Origin: Clostridia bacterium
GTDB taxonomy: Bacteria; Bacillota; Clostridia; Oscillospirales; Acutalibacteraceae
DNA: 32,395 nt
Assembly (NCBI GenBank): GCA_017524165.1
Contig: JAFWUH010000061.1
Span: 1 to 32,395, forward strand
Reading direction: 5' to 3'
How positions within the stretch are numbered: position 1 is the stretch's first letter; the number at the start of each line of letters is the position of its first letter. A program made the translations under genes and the position numbers. The notes beneath the pieces are model-generated. The model was not told the DNA's origin. It saw only the letters and a program-made list of their open reading frames with translations, and ran no database searches. Shown in pieces: positions 16,234-23,651 of the stretch.

Positions 16234-17045
16234 TAAACCCATCCTGTCTCGATGCAAAGCCAAAGCACCGGTGCGATCAAAAGAATACTGTCCAGTCTGT
16301 CCAAAACACCGCCGTGACCCGGAATCAATCGACCGTAGTCCTTGATGCCGACCGAGCGTTTAATTGCCGAAGCAAATAAATCTCCGCCCATGCCGATCAC
16401 GCAAAACGGCACGGTCAGCAAAACCGTATAGAAGAGTTTTGCCGAAAAGCCAAAGCAAAGGCACAGGATCACCGAGACCACCATCGAAGAAAGGATCCCG
16501 CCGACAGCTCCCTCGACCGTTTTTTTCGGGCTGATTGCCGGGCAAAGCTTATGTTTCCCGACGGCACTGCCCACAAAGTAGGCGCCCATATCGCACACAC
16601 TCGCAAAATTGAGCATTAACAATAAATAATATAAACCGTCGGTGTGATTTATGACCCGCGACAGGCAGGAAAACGCAAAGGCGACCGGCAACGGCATCGC
16701 TGTCAAAACGGCAATGGACGCCAGGGAAAAATCCGCATGGTTCCACAGCGTCAATCCGACGGCGATCAAGAAATACACTACACTTACCCACAGAAGCAGC
16801 GATCCGGTTTTTCCCCAACCAAACGGATCGTCCCAAAGGAAAACCATCAGCGCGCCGTATCCTGCGGCGGCAAAAACCGATTTCATATCCTGAATTCCTG
16901 TCGCGGTACGCGTCAATTCATAAAGCGCGCCGTCGCAAAGTACCGCCGCAAAGACGGTCAAAACCACCGGTACAAAATGACCGATAACCACAACAACGGC
17001 TACGATTACCGCCATCACAACGCCCGAAATAATTCTTGTTTTCAT
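16233..17045 (-). CDS. cdsA: Phosphatidate cytidylyltransferase (CDP-diacylglycerol synthase)
   Basis: The 270-residue integral membrane enzyme makes CDP-diacylglycerol from phosphatidate and CTP, the branch point of phospholipid synthesis. It has about eight hydrophobic segments. The CTP transferase signature is near the C-terminus: SPKKTVEGAVGG, then GDLFASAIKRSVGIKDYGRLIPGH-type residues ending in LDRLDSIL. GGAAGGG precedes the ATG at 17045. Its position between uppS and dxr matches the Bacillus order. Confidence 0.95.
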   Translation of the reverse strand: MKTRIISGVVMAVIVAVVVVIGHFVPVVLTVFAAVLCDGALYELTRTATGIQDMKSVFAAAGYGALMVFLWDDPFGWGKTGSLLLWVSVVYFLIAVGLTLWNHADFSLASIAVLTAMPLPVAFAFSCLSRVINHTDGLYYLLLMLNFASVCDMGAYFVGSAVGKHKLCPAISPKKTVEGAVGGILSSMVVSVILCLCFGFSAKLFYTVLLTVPFCVIGMGGDLFASAIKRSVGIKDYGRLIPGHGGVLDRLDSILLIAPVLWLCIETGWV

Positions 17046-17084
17046 GTCCGAACCCTTCCATCAAAAATTTTTCCCGACAAAAGC

Positions 17085-17807
17085 CTATACCCCGCCGTAC
17101 CGACGGTTACGACCGGCGAAAGTCTCGATCGCCCGATCAAGATCCTTTGCGCTGAAATCCGGCCAAAGCACATCGGTAAACCAGTATTCGGCATACGCCG
17201 CCTGCCAAATCAGGAAATTGGAAAGCCGATATTCTCCGCCCGGACGGATAATCAAATCGGGATCAGGCTGTCCGGCGGTATAAACGGCTTCACTAATGTC
17301 TTCCTCGGTTATTGCATCGGCGTCTTTGCCCGATTGCATTAATTTTCTGACGGCGTGAACCAATTCGTCCCGCCCGCCGTAGTTGAGGGCGATATTCACC
17401 TGCAATCCGGTCGCATCCGCCGATTCGGCTTCATCCTTTTCGATCAGTCGGATAATATCTTCCGAAAGCGGCGAAAAATCCCCGATAAAGTTCAGTTTGA
17501 TGTTTTCCGATTTGAAATTGGTCGCGTCCTTCAGGTAGTCGCGAAGCAGATTCATAATGCCGTCTACTTCTTCCTTCGGGCGCTTCCAGTTTTCGGTGGA
17601 AAAGGCATACACCGTTAAATAACGAATCCCGATTTTATTGCAGTACCGCGCAATATCTTTGAATGTTTTGGCGCCGGCGACATGACCGGCACTGCGCGGC
17701 AAGGACCGTTTTTTTGCCCAACGGCCGTTGCCGTCCATAATAATGGCAATATGCTGCGGCAGGATTTTTTCATCGGTATGAACCGTTTCTTTTTTACGAA
17801 ACCACAT
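17085..17807 (-). CDS. uppS: Undecaprenyl diphosphate synthase (isoprenyl transferase)
   Basis: The 240-residue cis-prenyltransferase condenses IPP onto FPP to make the C55 carrier lipid used in peptidoglycan and wall polymer synthesis. The signature HIAIIMDGNGRWAKKR contains catalytic Asp25. The conserved YAFSTENWKRP, ALNYGGRDE and PDPDLIIRPGGEYRLSNFL motifs follow. The ATG at 17807 has GGAGGCGG five bases upstream. An in-frame start at 17840 would begin inside the hairpin after frr. It consumes IPP produced by the dxr, ispG and ispH enzymes of the same operon. Confidence 0.96.
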   Translation of the reverse strand: MWFRKKETVHTDEKILPQHIAIIMDGNGRWAKKRSLPRSAGHVAGAKTFKDIARYCNKIGIRYLTVYAFSTENWKRPKEEVDGIMNLLRDYLKDATNFKSENIKLNFIGDFSPLSEDIIRLIEKDEAESADATGLQVNIALNYGGRDELVHAVRKLMQSGKDADAITEEDISEAVYTAGQPDPDLIIRPGGEYRLSNFLIWQAAYAEYWFTDVLWPDFSAKDLDRAIETFAGRNRRYGGV

Positions 17808-17831
17808 AATAACCGCCTCCCTGACAAAGAA

Positions 17832-17853
17832 CGGGCGCACGCAAGTGCGCCCG
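17832..17853 (-). terminator. Weak intercistronic hairpin between frr and uppS
   Basis: CGGGCGCAC (17832-17840) and GTGCGCCCG (17845-17853) form a 9-bp GC-rich stem with a 4-base loop, six bases after the frr stop. The leftward strand then reads TTCTTTGTC, only a poor U run. It is more likely a partial terminator or an mRNA processing and stability element than an operon end, because uppS has no visible promoter of its own. Confidence 0.5.
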
Positions 17854-17859
17854 CATTCA

Positions 17860-18420
17860 TTAAAGCTCCATTATTTCCTTTTCTTTATCCGCCGCCGCGT
17901 TATCAATTTCTTTGACAAAACGGTCGGTTAAAGTTTGGATCTTCTTCTCGCAATCGGCTTCATCATCCTCGGTAATATCGCCGGATTTTTTCATGGTCTT
18001 TAATTTATCAATCGCTTCACGGCGAAGGTTTCTCAACGCCACCTTGCCGTCTTCGCCCTTTTTGCGGACCTCTTTGCAGATTTCCTTTCGGCGTTCCTCA
18101 GTCAACGGCGGGAAAGAAAGACGGATCACCCGTCCGTCATTCTGCGGATTGATACCGATATCCGAGACCAAAATTGCGCGTTCAATGTCTTTCAGGGTGC
18201 TGGCGTCCCACGGTTGAATCATCAAAATACGCGGTTCCGGCACCGAAACAGCCGCCATCTGCTGGATCGGCGTCGGTGCGCCGTAATAGTCCACGGTGAT
18301 ACGGTCCAACACCGAGACATTGGCACGGCCGGCACGGATGGATTTATAATCCCGATCCAACACCGTCAATGTTTTATTCATTTTATCTTCAGTTGTGCTT
18401 AATAATTCTTTTACTGTCAT
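17860..18420 (-). CDS. frr: Ribosome recycling factor
   Basis: The 186-residue protein, with EF-G, splits post-termination ribosomes. It shows the standard RRF sequence: TVLDRDYKSIRAGRANVSVL, then VDYYGAPTPIQQMA, EPRILMIQPWD, GRVIRLSFPPLTEERRKE, and a long C-terminal helix. AAAGGAG lies nine bases before the ATG at 18420. It follows pyrH by 18 bases in the widely conserved pyrH-frr pair. rpsB and tsf, usually just upstream of pyrH, are absent. Confidence 0.97.
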   Translation of the reverse strand: MTVKELLSTTEDKMNKTLTVLDRDYKSIRAGRANVSVLDRITVDYYGAPTPIQQMAAVSVPEPRILMIQPWDASTLKDIERAILVSDIGINPQNDGRVIRLSFPPLTEERRKEICKEVRKKGEDGKVALRNLRREAIDKLKTMKKSGDITEDDEADCEKKIQTLTDRFVKEIDNAAADKEKEIMEL

Positions 18421-18438
18421 CTGTGAAGGCTCCTTTCG

Positions 18439-19143
18439 TTACTGTACCAGCGTGCCGTTTTGTTCGCCGGCAGCGGCACGGACAATATTTTCGGGGTCAT
18501 TGAGATTAAAGACCAGAATTTTAATGTTGTTATCCATACAAAGGGATGCCGCCGTGCTGTCCATAACATGCAGTTCCTTTTGCAGCACCTCCATGTGAGA
18601 AAGCGTGTCGAACTTCTTGGCATTCGGATTTTTTTTGGGATCGCAGTCATAAACGCCGTCCACATTGGTAGCCTTGAAAATGACATCAGCGCCGATTTCC
18701 GCCGCACGCAAAGCTGCCGCCGTATCGGTCGAGAAGAAGGGGTTTCCGGTACCGCAACCGAAAATGACCACACGCCCTTTTTCCAAATGACGGATCGCTT
18801 TATTGCGGATATACGGTTCAGCGATCTGCCGCATTTCAATAGCAGTTTGAACCCGGGCAACCACCCCTAACTGTTCCAACGCGTCCGCCAATGCCAACGA
18901 ATTGATGGATGTGGCAAGCATGCCCATATGGTCGGCACGGGTACGGTCCATTTGACCGCTGGAGCGTCCGCGCCAGAAGTTGCCGCCGCCGACAACGATG
19001 GCGATTTCCACGCCCATCTCAACACATTTTTTGACGCTGGAGCAAATCTCCAATACCTTATCAAAATCAATGCCGGTGCCTTTTTCGCCCGCTAAAACCT
19101 CACCGCTGAGTTTTAATAAAATCCGTTTATAAGCCGCTTGCAT
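18439..19143 (-). CDS. pyrH: UMP kinase
   Basis: The 234-residue amino-acid-kinase-fold enzyme phosphorylates UMP for pyrimidine nucleotide synthesis. Motifs seen are [16 protein letters not shown] at the N-terminus, [28 protein letters not shown] and [14 protein letters not shown]. Two ATGs lie six bases apart. The one at 19143 has GAGGG about seven bases upstream, whereas at 19149 the site would be only one base away. It is the first gene of the long leftward operon, about 35 bases downstream of the promoter's -10 box. Confidence 0.96.
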   Translation of the reverse strand: MQAAYKRILLKLSGEVLAGEKGTGIDFDKVLEICSSVKKCVEMGVEIAIVVGGGNFWRGRSSGQMDRTRADHMGMLATSINSLALADALEQLGVVARVQTAIEMRQIAEPYIRNKAIRHLEKGRVVIFGCGTGNPFFSTDTAAALRAAEIGADVIFKATNVDGVYDCDPKKNPNAKKFDTLSHMEVLQKELHVMDSTAASLCMDNNIKILVFNLNDPENIVRAAAGEQNGTLVQ

Positions 19144-19177
19144 AAGCATCCCTCACTATATTGATATTTTCTATTAT

Positions 19178-19206
19178 ATTTTACATGATAAGCGCCTCAA
19201 AGTCAA
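19178..19206 (-). promoter_or_regulatory. Sigma-A promoter of the pyrH operon
   Basis: On the minus strand TTGACT (19201-19206), 17 bases, then TAAAAT (19178-19183). The expected transcript start near 19171 gives a leader of about 28 bases, too short for a riboswitch. It is the only convincing promoter found ahead of the eleven-gene unit; internal promoters cannot be excluded. Confidence 0.8.
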
Positions 19207-19225
19207 CCATTTTCCATCCAAACTA

Positions 19226-19258
19226 TCCCAGCTTTTCAAAATACTTGAAAACCTGGGA
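19226..19258. promoter_or_regulatory. 33-bp imperfect palindrome in the pyrH / binding-protein divergent region
   Basis: TCCCAG-C-TTTTCAA (19226-19239) pairs with TTGAAAA-C-CTGGGA (19245-19258) around AATAC, with one C/C mismatch per arm. The right arm contains the whole -35 box of the rightward promoter, and the left arm lies about 20 bases upstream of the leftward -35. A dimeric regulator bound here could control the binding-protein gene and perhaps pyrH. No regulator gene is adjacent. Confidence 0.45.
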
Positions 19259-19273
19259 AACAGAGTATATAAT
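19245..19273 (+). promoter_or_regulatory. Sigma-A promoter of the peptide-binding lipoprotein gene
   Basis: TTGAAA (19245-19250), 17 bases, then TATAAT (19268-19273), a near-consensus promoter. The transcript would start near 19280, about 43 bases before the TTG start codon. Confidence 0.8.
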
Positions 19274-19322
19274 ATATCAATCGAACGCTTTCATTTCAAA
19301 AAACTGTAAAGGATGATTTGCC

Positions 19323-20807
19323 TTGGTGCGATTCAAACGATGGCTTTCTTTTGGCGTGGCTTTGTTACTTTTGTGCGCCGTCTGCGGTTGCGCGGGAGAC
19401 TATAAAAACAAGAATATTTACTTTGAATTGACCGATTTGCCCGATACTTTAGATCCGCAAACCGCTGCTTCCGACAGCGAACTGTTGGTGGTCAAAAATC
19501 TGTTTGAGGGGTTACTGCGCAAAGATGCGTCGGGAAACATCATTCCCGGTGTTGCCGAAAAATATGAAACCGCCGGACTCACCTATACCTTTCATCTGCG
19601 CCAAGACGCCCATTGGTTCACGGGCGAAGAGCTGACGGCGGCAGATTTTGTGTTTGCCTTTCGCCGCGCGGTCGATCCCGCAACTAAAGCGCCGTTTGCC
19701 GAACGGTTGTGGGCGGTCGAAAATGCTTTTCAGATCATCGCCGGGAAGCAGTCCCCCGAACAGCTCGGCATTTCCGCCCCGGATGCGCACACGCTGATCA
19801 TTCGGCTTTCCGCACCCGACAGCAGTTTTCCCGATACGCTGACCACCTCGGTCTGTATGCCCTGCCAACAGAAATTTTTTGAGGAATCGGGCGGAAAATA
19901 CGGTCTGTCCAAAAAAAACATCCTGACCAACGGCAGTTACTATCTGGCAAAATGGGAACGCGAAAATTTCGGCATTCGACTGTATCGCAATGCCGAATAT
20001 CATGGGTCGGTTCCTGCGCAAAACGCGGCAGTTTTCCTTTCCCGCCTGTCGGAAGAAACACCGTTGCAACGGTTGAAAAAAAACACGGTGGACGCCGCCT
20101 TTTTAACCGGAAATGAACTACAGGAAGCACAGCATGCCGGTATCGGTATTGCTTCCTGTGAAGATACCTGTTGGGTATTGACGGTCGGCGCCGGCTTCCG
20201 CGGTGATATCGGCGACGCCTTAGCCATGATGATCGACCCCAATATTTACGCTGAACAGTTACCGCCCGGTTTACGGGTCGCCGATACACTTCTGCCGTCG
20301 CTGTTTACCCCGCTCGGCATAACGGCAGTTCCCCGACCGGCGGGCTATGATCCGCAGACCGCCAAGCAATTATTTGCCCGCGGTCTCGGTAAGATCAAAG
20401 ACCGGAAATTTCCGCAAACCACCCTGTACTACTACGGTGACGCTTCCAAAGATACCGTGACCGCCATCGTCGGCCATTGGCAGAACGGGTTAAGCGCCTA
20501 TATTAACATTGAAGCTGTCAGCAGTATAGATAAACTGTTACCGCAACTGGAAAACCAAACCCTTCCCTTGGCCTATTTCCCGGTCAAAGCGAATGGCTGC
20601 TCGTTGCGCGAATACCTGTTAAAATACGGCGTTGATTTGAACAAAACAACCCCGGAGCTTGCCCAGCAAAACATTCTTTCGGGCAATCGCATTATTCCGA
20701 TTGCCTTCGGGAATACCTCGGTTGGCTATACCGGCGCGATCACAAATTTTTCCCTTTCGGACGGCACCGGATATCTCGACTTTGCCCCGCTCATCAAAAA
20801 AGGATAA
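19323..20807 (+). CDS. Solitary extracellular solute-binding lipoprotein, SBP_bac_5 (oligopeptide-binding, OppA-like)
   Basis: The 494-residue protein has a lipoprotein signal peptide with a slightly unusual lipobox (VCGC, Cys23). It continues with family 5 features: FELTDLPDTLDPQTAASDSE, LFEGLLRKDASGNIIPGVAE, YTFHLRQDAHWFTGEELTAADFVFAFRRAVDP. Such proteins capture peptides or similar solutes for ABC importers. The start is taken as TTG at 19323, with AAAGGA nine bases upstream; a following GTG is an alternative. No permease or ATPase genes accompany it. It may therefore serve an importer encoded elsewhere or have a sensing role; that is inference. The C-terminal third is poorly conserved by eye. 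It ends at a bidirectional terminator. Confidence 0.88.
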   Translation: MVRFKRWLSFGVALLLLCAVCGCAGDYKNKNIYFELTDLPDTLDPQTAASDSELLVVKNLFEGLLRKDASGNIIPGVAEKYETAGLTYTFHLRQDAHWFTGEELTAADFVFAFRRAVDPATKAPFAERLWAVENAFQIIAGKQSPEQLGISAPDAHTLIIRLSAPDSSFPDTLTTSVCMPCQQKFFEESGGKYGLSKKNILTNGSYYLAKWERENFGIRLYRNAEYHGSVPAQNAAVFLSRLSEETPLQRLKKNTVDAAFLTGNELQEAQHAGIGIASCEDTCWVLTVGAGFRGDIGDALAMMIDPNIYAEQLPPGLRVADTLLPSLFTPLGITAVPRPAGYDPQTAKQLFARGLGKIKDRKFPQTTLYYYGDASKDTVTAIVGHWQNGLSAYINIEAVSSIDKLLPQLENQTLPLAYFPVKANGCSLREYLLKYGVDLNKTTPELAQQNILSGNRIIPIAFGNTSVGYTGAITNFSLSDGTGYLDFAPLIKKG

Positions 20808-20808
20808 G

Positions 20809-20849
20809 AAAAAAGCTTGTGCAGTCTCAGAAACCGCACAAGCTTTTTT
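20809..20849. terminator. Bidirectional terminator between the binding-protein gene and the aro operon
   Basis: AAAAAAGCTTGTGC (20809-20822) and its exact reverse complement (20836-20849) form a 14-bp stem with a 13-base loop. The A and T ends make it work in both directions. It starts one base after the rightward stop and ends one base before the aroQ stop. Confidence 0.93.
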
Positions 20850-20850
20850 G

Positions 20851-21285
20851 TTACTCCGACAAATAGGATTTTAAAAACCGAAGCGCCTCGATATACCCGT
20901 CAAAACCAAGTCCCATATAGGTGCGAATACACGCCATACCGGCAAAAGAGCGTTGACGGAAGTCTTCCCGCTCGGAAACCTGCGACAGGTGCACCTCAAC
21001 CGCCGGTAATGTCACGGCTTTCAGCGCGTCTAAAATAGCGATACTGGTATGGGTGTACGCGGCGGGATTAATTATAATACCGTCATAAACCCCCAGCGCC
21101 TGCTGAATGGTATCGACCAGAACGCCCTCATGATTAGATTGCACGCAGGTCACCTCAACCGATAACGCCTTGGCTTCCTGCTCGATTTTTCCGATCAGCG
21201 CGGCATAGGTTTTATCACCGTAGATCTCCGGCTCCCGTACGCCGAGCAGATTCAGGTTGGGTCCGTTCAATACTAATATTTTCAT
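20851..21285 (-). CDS. aroQ: 3-dehydroquinate dehydratase, type II
   Basis: The 144-residue enzyme dehydrates 3-dehydroquinate to 3-dehydroshikimate, the third shikimate step. The type II signature is clear: LVLNGPNLNLLGVREPEIYG, with the catalytic Tyr in EPEIYG, followed by QSNHEGVLVDTIQ, INPAAYTHTSIAILDAL and EVHLSQVSEREDFRQRS. The ATG at 21285 has GGAGGAA five bases upstream and overlaps the aroEK stop by four bases. A longer frame to 21348 would run into the upstream gene and adds a non-conserved leader. It is the last gene of the operon. Confidence 0.96.
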   Translation of the reverse strand: MKILVLNGPNLNLLGVREPEIYGDKTYAALIGKIEQEAKALSVEVTCVQSNHEGVLVDTIQQALGVYDGIIINPAAYTHTSIAILDALKAVTLPAVEVHLSQVSEREDFRQRSFAGMACIRTYMGLGFDGYIEALRFLKSYLSE

Positions 21286-22502
21286 GCAAATTCCTCCATC
21301 AGCGCCTGCACGGCCCCGTCCACCGAGCCGTTTTGATCCACGCGGCAATCCGCAAAGCGCTCATACTGTTCTTTGCGTTGCAGGAACAGCGCTGTCAGAT
21401 TGTTCTTTTGGGAAATCGGTCGACCGTCCGTGGGCAGTTTGTTTACATCGCGCATCAACCAAACGATCCTGCCGTTTTGGTGAAGCGGCTCATAATTTTC
21501 CGCCCGGGTGACACAGCCGCCGCCGGTAGCCAGAATGATCCCCGACCGTTTGCCGACCTCACAGATCACCTCTGTCTCGATACGGCGAAAGGCCTCTTCC
21601 CCCTGCGCGGCAAAAAAGTCCGGCAACGGTTGCCCGATACGCTCCTCGATCAATTGATCGGTATCAACAAAGGGACGGCCGAGTTTTTCGCTCAACGCCA
21701 TGCCGACGGTGGATTTTCCACAGCCCGGCATGCCGATCAACACAATATTTTCACATTTTTTCCGTATGGTTTTCTCTATTTCGTCGATTCGGCGTTCGTC
21801 CAATTGAACGCCGAGAAACTGCTCACTGCTGCGCAGTGCCTGCGCGACCAGCATAATCAGTCCGTTCACCGCCTTGAGACCGTACCGTTCGGCTTCACAC
21901 AAAAGCGCGGTGTGAAGCGGATTATAGATAATATCCACGACACCCTCACACGCGGGAAAACCGATCAGCGCAAGCGGCGATTCTCCGTTACGGGGATACA
22001 TTCCTACCGGCGTCGTATTGATGATCAACCGGGCGTCACGATGGCGTGACAGATTGCCGTAATTGTTTTCCCCGGTTCGGGAAATCACCACAACTTCGGC
22101 ACCCTGCCGGCGCAAAACCGCGCACACCGTGACCGACGCTCCTCCACTGCCCAGCACCAAAACCTTTTTTCTGCTAACCGACAGACCGCTTTTACGCAAC
22201 AGGGTTTCAAATCCGAACGCATCGGTATTATCCCCGAAAATACTGCCGTCTGCACGGCGCACCAAGGTGTTCACACTGCCGAGCTGTCGGGCGATGTCCG
22301 AAAGCTCATCACAGAACGGCACCACCGTTTTTTTATAGGGCACCGTGACATTCAGTCCCTGCCAGGCGCCGTGTTGCAGAAAGTCGGTCAGACTTTCGGG
22401 CGCGCGCTCAAACAGCCGATAGTCATAATCCCCCAACATACCGTGAATTTCAGGCGACCAACTATGACCGAGTTTTTTCCCCAGCAAGCCGTACTGCTTC
22501 AT
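21282..22502 (-). CDS. aroE: Bifunctional shikimate dehydrogenase / shikimate kinase fusion (AroE-AroK)
   Basis: This is one continuous 406-residue frame. Residues 1-248 are AroE: the substrate site LGHSWSPEIH, NVTVPYK with Lys57, DNTDAFG with Asp94, the NADP-binding VLGSGGAS (116-123), and INTTPVGMYP. Residues 251-406 are AroK: the P-loop GMPGCGKS (257-264), DTDQLIEERIG, FRRIETEV, TGGGCV and DGRPI. The product therefore converts 3-dehydroshikimate to shikimate and then shikimate 3-phosphate, two consecutive steps. There is no stop or frame change at the joint, and the linker is only a few residues. The ATG directly abuts the pheA stop (TAG-ATG). The two activities are well supported; channelling is not shown. 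Confidence 0.95.
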   Translation of the reverse strand: MKQYGLLGKKLGHSWSPEIHGMLGDYDYRLFERAPESLTDFLQHGAWQGLNVTVPYKKTVVPFCDELSDIARQLGSVNTLVRRADGSIFGDNTDAFGFETLLRKSGLSVSRKKVLVLGSGGASVTVCAVLRRQGAEVVVISRTGENNYGNLSRHRDARLIINTTPVGMYPRNGESPLALIGFPACEGVVDIIYNPLHTALLCEAERYGLKAVNGLIMLVAQALRSSEQFLGVQLDERRIDEIEKTIRKKCENIVLIGMPGCGKSTVGMALSEKLGRPFVDTDQLIEERIGQPLPDFFAAQGEEAFRRIETEVICEVGKRSGIILATGGGCVTRAENYEPLHQNGRIVWLMRDVNKLPTDGRPISQKNNLTALFLQRKEQYERFADCRVDQNGSVDGAVQALMEEFA

Positions 22503-23645
22503 CTAAATGACCTCGCTGTAACTGCCGAAATAGGAAAATTCTTCACAAAGCGACGGCATTTCATCCATCAACTGCAAAAACCGTTCGGTATAGACCGAGG
22601 TGTCCAAATCAAAATAAAACCGAAATTCAAAGTTCCGCTCAGGGATCGGTCGGCTTTCCAATTTATTCAAATTGATATCCAACGCATAAAAACGGGAGAG
22701 AACCTTATAAAGCGAGCCCGGCTCATGCGGTAAAACCGCCGTCAGACTGGTGCGGTCGGCGCCGGGATAAATTTCAAGATTTTTAGCGATACAGATAAAG
22801 CGGGTGAAATTATTACCCGAATCCTGCACCGCCTTTTCCAGACAGTCCAGTCCGTATTCCTCGATACAGGCGGGAGAGGCGATCGCAGCCAAATCGTTGC
22901 GGTCGGATTCTGCCACCATTTTTGCCGCAACAGCCGTATTTTCGCAGGCGGTGATCTTGATATGCGGGAACTTTTGTAAAAATTCCCCGCATTGCGTCAA
23001 GGCTTGTTCATGAGAAAGAATTTCGCGAATATCCTCGCGTTTTGTCCCCTTTTTTACCAATAAATCATGATCAACTTTCAAACGAATACTGCGCACAATA
23101 CGAAAATTATACCGCGCCATCAAATCGTACACCCGGTTGACCGAACCGGCGGTACTGTTTTCCAGCGGAATCACGCCGTATTGACACAATCCCTTTTCGA
23201 CCGCCGTAAATACTGCGCTGAAATCCGCAAAAAACATCGGCATAGGCAGACGGAACAACCGCTTGGCGGCACGGTGGGAATAGGCACCCGCCACCCCCTG
23301 ACAGGCAACGGTCGCCGATTCGGGAAATACCGCGGGTGTTTCGGCAATCGCGCGGCGAATTTCTCCCGAAAGTTCTCCGCCCGAAGTAATCAGCCGGTTT
23401 TGATAACTGCGGCTGAATTCAAACAGTAACGAGTACAGCGACGCTGTATACATTTGAAATTCTTCGGGAGCCTGCTTGCAGACATCAATCAGTTTTTCTT
23501 CCTCGCGCCGACGGTCTAACACCGGCAAACCGTTTTGACGCTTGAACTCGGCAATTTTCGCCGCTGTCTCCATGCGCTCGGCAAAAAGGCGAATCAGTTC
23601 GGTATCAATTTCATCCATTTGTTGACGGTAATCGGAAAGATTCAT
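22503..23645 (-). CDS. pheA: Bifunctional chorismate mutase / prephenate dehydratase (P-protein)
   Basis: The protein has 380 residues. The AroQ-class chorismate mutase domain is at 1-88 (DEIDTELIRLFAERM, DRRREEEKLI). Prephenate dehydratase spans about 110-290 (VACQGVAGAYSHRAA, YGVIPLENSTAGSVNRVYDL, and TRF at its C-terminal end). An ACT regulatory domain follows from about 300, with PGSLYKVLSRF and NLNKLESRP. The ESRP motif takes part in Phe binding in known P-proteins, so feedback inhibition by Phe is expected. It converts chorismate to prephenate and then phenylpyruvate. It starts six bases after the aroC stop, with AAGGAG at the end of aroC. Confidence 0.96.
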   Translation of the reverse strand: MNLSDYRQQMDEIDTELIRLFAERMETAAKIAEFKRQNGLPVLDRRREEEKLIDVCKQAPEEFQMYTASLYSLLFEFSRSYQNRLITSGGELSGEIRRAIAETPAVFPESATVACQGVAGAYSHRAAKRLFRLPMPMFFADFSAVFTAVEKGLCQYGVIPLENSTAGSVNRVYDLMARYNFRIVRSIRLKVDHDLLVKKGTKREDIREILSHEQALTQCGEFLQKFPHIKITACENTAVAAKMVAESDRNDLAAIASPACIEEYGLDCLEKAVQDSGNNFTRFICIAKNLEIYPGADRTSLTAVLPHEPGSLYKVLSRFYALDINLNKLESRPIPERNFEFRFYFDLDTSVYTERFLQLMDEMPSLCEEFSYFGSYSEVI

Positions 23646-23651
23646 TGGTTA

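Noticed and set aside
19144..19177. Riboswitch or PyrR site before pyrH
   Set aside because: Only about 28 bases separate the predicted transcript start from the pyrH start codon, with no terminator or anti-terminator hairpins.
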